Below are positions 44,941-49,091 of a DNA stretch of 49,091 nucleotides, piece by piece. The position numbers and the translations under genes were made by a program. Location of the stretch: NCBI RefSeq assembly GCF_004348725.1, contig NZ_SMKR01000034.1, positions 1 through 49,091 of the forward strand. The letters are read 5' to 3'. The notes beneath the pieces were generated by a model. That model saw only the letters and a list, made by a program, of their open reading frames with translations. It was not told the origin of the DNA and did not search any database. The first letter of the stretch is position 1. The number at the start of each line of letters is the position of its first letter. Origin of the DNA: Kribbella turkmenica (GTDB taxonomy: Bacteria > Actinomycetota > Actinomycetes > Propionibacteriales > Kribbellaceae).

Positions 44941-46287
44941 ATGGGTCGTTTGTTCGGCACGGACGGAGTCCGTGGCCTGGCGAACGTGGACCTGACCGCG
45001 GAGCTGGCGCTAGACCTCTCGGTCGCGGCAGCTCACGTACTCGGCGAGGCCGGTGCCTTCGAAGGGCACCGGCCGCGCGCCGTTGTGGGGCGGGATCCGC
45101 GTGCCAGTGGTGAGTTTCTGGAAGCCGCCGTGGTGGCCGGTCTGGCCAGCGCAGGCGTCGACGTGGTTCGGCTCGGTGTCCTGCCGACCCCGGCCGTGGC
45201 CTACCTGACCGGCTCGACCGGCGCCGATCTCGGCGTGATGCTGTCCGCCAGCCACAACCCGATGCCGGACAACGGCATCAAGTTCCTGGCCCGCGGCGGG
45301 ATCAAGCTTGACGACGCGATCGAGGACGCGATCGAGGCCCGGATGGGCGAGGAGTGGCAGCGGCCGACCGGTGCCGCCGTCGGCCGCGTGTTCGACGACG
45401 GGCAGGGTTTCGAGACGTACGTCTCGCACCTCGTCCGGTCCGCGCCGAACCGGTTCGACGGCCTGAAGGTCGTGATCGACTGCGCCAACGGCGCCGCCTC
45501 GCAGACCGCGCCGGAGGCCCTGCGCCGGCTCGGTGCCGAGGTGATCACGTACGCCGCCGCCCCCGACGGACTGAACATCAACCTCGACTGCGGGTCCACC
45601 CACCTGGAGGGCCTCCAGCGCGAGGTGGTCGGTCACCGCGCCGACCTGGGCATCGCCCTGGACGGCGACGCGGACCGCTGCCTGGCCGTCGACGCGAACG
45701 GCGAACTGGTCGACGGTGACCAGATCCTCGCTGTCCTGGCGCTGGCGATGCGGGACAGCGGCCGGTTGTCCAACGACACCGTGGTCGCGACCGTGATGAG
45801 CAACCTCGGCTTCGTCCAGGCGATGGTCCGGGAGCGGATCGCGGTCGAGCAGACCAAGGTCGGCGACCGGTACGTGCTGGAGGCGATGAAGGCCGGCGGC
45901 CACAAGCTCGGTGGTGAGCAGTCCGGGCACGTGATCCTGTCCGACCACGCCACCACCGGCGACGGCACGCTGACCGCGGTCATGCTGCTCGCCCGGGTCG
46001 CCCAGACCGGCAAGACGCTGAGCGACCTGGCGGGCGCGATGACCCGGCTGCCGCAGGTGCTGGTCAACGTGAAGAACGTCGACAAGTCCCGCGCCGGCAC
46101 CGACCCGGCCGTCCAGGCCGCGGTCGCCGAGGCCACCGCCCGGCTGGGCGACACCGGCCGCGTGCTGCTCCGCCCGTCGGGCACTGAGCCGCTGGTCCGG
46201 GTCATGGTCGAAGCGGAGTCCTCGGACGTCGCGCACGAGATCGCCCACTCGCTGGCTGACGTGGTCGCGACCTCGCTGAAGCTCTGA
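44941..46287 (+). CDS. glmM: phosphoglucosamine mutase
   Basis: GlmM converts glucosamine-6-phosphate to glucosamine-1-phosphate for UDP-GlcNAc and peptidoglycan. The 448 residues contain the phosphoserine loop [15 protein letters not shown] with Ser104, the metal-binding DGDADR at 241-246, [10 protein letters not shown] for the sugar and [19 protein letters not shown] for the phosphate. It follows rpsI by seven bases, the standard order, and is closed by a strong bidirectional hairpin. Confidence 0.97.
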   Translation: MGRLFGTDGVRGLANVDLTAELALDLSVAAAHVLGEAGAFEGHRPRAVVGRDPRASGEFLEAAVVAGLASAGVDVVRLGVLPTPAVAYLTGSTGADLGVMLSASHNPMPDNGIKFLARGGIKLDDAIEDAIEARMGEEWQRPTGAAVGRVFDDGQGFETYVSHLVRSAPNRFDGLKVVIDCANGAASQTAPEALRRLGAEVITYAAAPDGLNINLDCGSTHLEGLQREVVGHRADLGIALDGDADRCLAVDANGELVDGDQILAVLALAMRDSGRLSNDTVVATVMSNLGFVQAMVRERIAVEQTKVGDRYVLEAMKAGGHKLGGEQSGHVILSDHATTGDGTLTAVMLLARVAQTGKTLSDLAGAMTRLPQVLVNVKNVDKSRAGTDPAVQAAVAEATARLGDTGRVLLRPSGTEPLVRVMVEAESSDVAHEIAHSLADVVATSLKL

Positions 46288-46323
46288 GCGTCGTCCACCT
46301 TCTGGGGACCTGAAACACCCTCT

Positions 46324-46361
46324 GGCGACCTGGGACCTGAAATATCAGGTCCCAGGTCGCC
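46324..46361. terminator. bidirectional terminator between glmM and the acyltransferase gene
   Basis: A 17-base arm (46324-46340) is perfectly complementary to 46345-46361 around AATA. GGGACCTGAAA also occurs twice in direct orientation (near 46305 and 46332) and an inverted copy follows near 46371-46380, so alternative folds are possible. The two flanking genes converge. Confidence 0.8.
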
Positions 46362-46394
46362 GTTCCCTGTCCCAGGTCCCGTTTCTTGTCGGGT

Positions 46395-47373
46395 TCAGGG
46401 CGCGGCCGGGAGGCGGACGCCGGTTCGTTTGGCCCAGTGCCGGCCGGAGCGTAGATGCGCCACGAACGCCCGTTGCAGCGTGGTGTGCTGCGGGACCCGG
46501 GCGAGATCCTCGGCCTCGAGCGACCTCTCCGGAGGTGTCACCTGGAGGCCGAGACGCATCATCTCGCGATCGCCCTCGTGCGGGTCGTCCGGCGGCAGCT
46601 CCGGAAGCAGGGTGAACCGGCGCTGGAACCGCAGGATGTTCGACTCCGGATGCAGGTACTCGGCGAGCTGCGGATCGAGCAACCACGACGTACACGAGAA
46701 GACCGTCACCGGCTCCTCGGGATACCACTGCGCGAAGTACCGTTCGGCGGCCGAGATCGACTCCTCCGAGGCGGTGGCGTCGAGCGGCCCGATCGGTGGG
46801 ACGTGGATCATCAACCCGTACCCCGCGGGCCCGTCGCCGAGCGCGAGCTGAGCCCGAGTGAACGAATGACGGCCGATCTGGACGTCGGCGCTCCGGAACC
46901 GCAACGGCGGACCCCACAGCGGAAACAGCCCGGCCCCGGCCCGGCCGGTCACCTGCCGGTGCGTCGACAGCACTCCACCTAGGGAAGACACCGACGCCTT
47001 GCTGATGGACTCAGGCACACCGCGCCGCGCATGTACGTCGAGCAGCCGCGGCAACCTGGACACCAACGCCCAGGCCGCCACGAAACGATCCGACCGGTGC
47101 CTCCGACAGGACAGGCCAGGCCATGAACCCGCTCGCCTCGATCGACTGGTCCATCCCGCGGTCGAGATCGGTCACCATCGCACCCAGTACCGTCCACCAG
47201 TCGGCATCCCGGGACCGATCCGGCCGAGCCGCGAGCATGTCATCCCGGTCCTGCTCCGAAACCCCACAGAACTTGAGCATCCTCGCTGCCTCGACGTCAT
47301 CCGGAAGCCTCACGTCGCTCGCGGGCTCCAGACCTCCTAACCAGGCGACCGCGTTTTCCGAAAGCCCCAACAC
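46395..47373 (-). pseudogene. acyltransferase-domain protein, frameshifted
   Basis: A GTG at 47373 with GGGAGG upstream starts LGLSENAVAWLGGLEPASDV and runs to SEAPVGSFR; the next frame, from about 47081, continues AAWALVSRLPRLLDVHARRG to a TGA at 46395. The two join smoothly if one base of the A-run at 47083-47085 (T-run on the minus strand) is removed, giving about 325 residues. The C-terminal half (VQIGRHSFTRAQLALGDGPA, GLMIHVPPIGPLDATASEES, RYFAQWYPEEP) resembles the actinobacterial acyltransferase domain related to GNAT folds; no substrate is known. The frameshift may be real or a sequencing error. Confidence 0.6.
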
Positions 47374-47733
47374 GTTCTCGTCCTCCCAGCAGGCCGATGC
47401 GTACTGGGCGATGACACCACGGGCCGCAGCCCAAATGCACGACTTCTGATATGGAGTGAGTTTCTGTCAAGGGCAGGGTGAGGCGCCCGTCCCGGTGGGT
47501 TGTTCCGGGGCGGGCGCCTCGTGCTTCGTCGGCTGGCTCGGCGAGCGTGTCGGTGTCGACGCGCGGTCAGTCTGATATGCGTGGGTTGGTTACCGCAGGA
47601 CGGTTGTTTCGGCTGGAACGGTTCCCGCGTGTCTAGGAACGAGCGTCGCCCAGGGGGCTGCTCATAGAAGTGTCGCGGGTCGTTCCACGCGCTGCCGGCG
47701 AGCCTGTGGCGCTGACGAAGCAGCTCGGTGAGG
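47374..47733. other. intergenic region downstream of IS110 transposase
   Basis: This 360-base stretch has no convincing gene. It contains a strong hairpin at 47480-47520 and a repeated TCTGATATG (47445-47453 and 47571-47579). Between 47521 and 47733 it is structured GC-rich sequence that could be the right end of the IS110 element and, in IS1111-type members, the place of a bridge RNA; the element's boundaries were not found. Confidence 0.4.
47480..47520. terminator. hairpin left of the IS110 element
   Basis: The arm 47480-47495 (GAGGCGCCCGTCCCGG) pairs with 47505-47520 with one G-U wobble around a nine-base loop. It could be a terminator or part of the mobile element's end. Confidence 0.55.
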
Positions 47734-48837
47734 TTAGGTGTCTTCGAGGACGGCCAGTGACCAGCACCAGCCGGCCAGTTCGCGGGCGATCCCGATGTTC
47801 GCGACGGTGCTGCGTTTGCGGCGGTCGATGAACCGGACCCAGCGTTGGTGCAGTCTGCGGTTTCCTTCGTCGCCGCGGATTCTGGCCGTGGCCGGGGCGA
47901 GGTCCCAGCGGTCTCGCAGGGTTTTGCCGATCCGGTAGCGGGGCCGGTGGTGCTGTGATGGCACTGCTGCCTCGACCAGCAGCCGGCGGGCGTGACCGTT
48001 GCCGGTCTTGGTGATCGGGCCCAGGGCGCGTGATCCGCCCGAGGAGTACTCGGCCGGGATGAGCCCGACGAACGATCCGATCGAGTTGCCGGTGAACCGG
48101 CGCCAGTCGCCGATCTCGACCGCGAGTGCGAACCCGGTCAGGGTGCCGATGCCGCGCAGGCAGCCCAGACGCCGCACGAGTGGAGTGAACTCAGAGTCGG
48201 CGGCCAGCTGTTCGATCGCGACGTCGAGCCGGTCACGACGGGCCTTGGTCGCGAGCACTGTCTCGTAGCCGGCGTCGAAGGTCAGACGTGTGGCTGTCGA
48301 GGTCAGCCGTGGGAGTGCGTCGTTGCGCAGCCAGGCGTCGTGCTTACCGGTCCAGGCGGCGCCGCCGTCGTAGACGATGCCGTGGCGCAGCAGCAACTTC
48401 GACAACCGGTGCCGGGCGCGCATCAGGTCGCTGCGGCAGTCCTCGCGGGCACGGACGAGGTCGCGGGCGGCCTCCTGCTCGATGGTCGGGATCGCGACCG
48501 CGGTGACCTCGTCCAACCGCAGCAACCGCGCCAGATGCACAGCGTCCCTGGCATCGGTCTTGACCCGGTCACCGGCCGGCCTTTGCAGCTTGCTCGGCGC
48601 GACGACCTCGCACCTGACCCCGGCCGCGCTCAACACCCGATAGAGCCCAAACCCCGTGGGCCCTGCCTCATAGGCCACCGCGACCGGGCCCGGCAAACCG
48701 GCGACCCAGGACCGGATGTGCTCGTGTGACGGAGTCAGTTTGGCCTGGAACAACTCACCCGTCACGCCATCGATCGCGGCTGCCGCGACCGACCTGGCGT
48801 GCACATCCAGCCCAACACTCGTACGCTCGGTAAACAC
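47734..48837 (-). mobile_element. IS110-family transposase
   Basis: The GTG at 48837 (GGGAGG five bases upstream; a TTG at 48852 is the alternative) gives 367 residues. The RuvC-like DEDD catalytic set is Asp11 (VGLDVHARS), Glu57 (VAYEAGPTG), Asp95 and Asp98 (KTDARDAVH). The C-terminal Tnp_20 domain contains LRGIGTLTGFALAVEIGDWR and the Ser-bearing YSSGGSRALGPITKTGNGHA. The reading frame is complete, so the element may be active. IS110 elements are guided by a bridge RNA encoded in a non-coding end; terminal repeats are not expected. Confidence 0.9.
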
Positions 48838-48959
48838 CGGGGCCTCCCACAACTGTCGGATAGGCCGAGCAGGCAGCCCCTACTCGGTAACCCACGAATC
48901 TCTGTGAGTGAGGCCCCGGCCCGCAACCACCTCAACCCGAGACGGTCACGTCATACCGT
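48838..48959 (-). other. non-coding region upstream of IS110 transposase, possible bridge-RNA site
   Basis: These 122 bases lie between the transposase start and the stop of the IS481-like fragment. In the IS110 subgroup the bridge RNA is encoded on this side of the gene. CCGAGCAGGCAG and CTACTCGG (48869-48887) can form a local stem-loop. No RNA can be assigned without covariance evidence. Confidence 0.3.
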
Positions 48960-49091
48960 CTAGGTGTGATGTCCAGGGACGTTGGTCAGTCGGGTGATGG
49001 GTGGCTGGGCGCCGATTGAGCTGTGGGGTCGGTGATGATTGTAGAAGTGGAGCCAGTGGGGTAGGGCCGCGTTGCGATGGTGGGTTGATTC
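48960..49091 (-). mobile_element. IS481-like transposase, 3' end only (runs off window)
   Basis: From the right edge the minus strand reads ESTHHRNAALPHWLHFYNHH then RPHSSIGAQPPITRLTNVPG and HHT, with a TAG at 48960-48962. This is the end of the integrase-core (rve) domain of IS481-family transposases, with the HxFYNxxRPHxxIGxxPP motif. The rest of the gene is outside the window, so integrity is unknown. Confidence 0.85.

Noticed and set aside
47445..47579. Repeated TCTGATATG as IS target duplication
   Set aside because: The two 9-base copies are only 126 bases apart on one side of the transposase and do not flank the element; IS110 elements also usually make no such duplication.

Overview
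The window is high-GC DNA from an actinobacterium. GTG and TTG starts are common, genes overlap by 1 to 8 bases, several genes look leaderless, and the ribosomal proteins carry the long charged tails typical of the phylum. A mycothiol-dependent isomerase-like protein, a DUF1707 membrane protein, a SigE-family sigma factor, a CGNR regulator and a short lid-less adenylate kinase all fit. Overall look and gene order suggest Nocardioidaceae/Kribbellaceae (Kribbella-like); this is inference, since no search was run.

Positions 1-25.6 kb hold the core translation superoperon, all on the + strand. After a partial SnoaL-like gene and a mycothiol-dependent isomerase-like gene come rpsL-rpsG-fusA-tuf, then the S10-spc cluster (rpsJ, rplC, rplD, rplW, rplB, rpsS, rplV, rpsC, rplP, rpmC, rpsQ, rplN, rplX, rplE, rpsZ, rpsH, rplF, rplR, rpsE, rpmD, rplO), secY-adk-map, a four-gene non-ribosomal insert (19.0-21.6 kb), and the alpha cluster (infA, rpmJ, rpsM, rpsK, rpsD, rpoA, rplQ), closed by a strong terminator. 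A 24-base element is shared by the rpsL and rpsJ leaders. Inverted repeats lie in the rpsG-fusA, rplO-secY, infA, rpsM and rpsD-rpoA gaps.

Positions 25.7-43.7 kb are mixed accessory DNA between truA and rplM: a class I methyltransferase, an ECF sigma factor with a membrane partner, a small acidic protein coupled to a zeta-toxin-like kinase, an ABC-F ATPase, an acetyltransferase and a CGNR regulator. Next come decayed genes (a frameshifted GH18-like hydrolase and a TetR remnant), a DoxX protein, a lacI/sugar-ABC/sulfatase operon, an FAD oxidoreductase, a multiply frameshifted SDR pseudogene, and citrate synthase.

Positions 43.8-46.3 kb return to core genes (rplM-rpsI-glmM) from a clear promoter divergent from gltA. 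The right end holds a frameshifted acyltransferase-like gene, an IS110-family transposase and the 3' end of an IS481-like transposase that runs off the window.

Together the core genes make the ribosome, elongation factors, Sec channel, RNA polymerase alpha subunit and the N-terminal methionine-removal enzyme. The most distinctive accessory unit is the LacI-controlled importer coupled to a sulfatase with no signal peptide, which suggests uptake of a sulfated sugar that is desulfated inside the cell.
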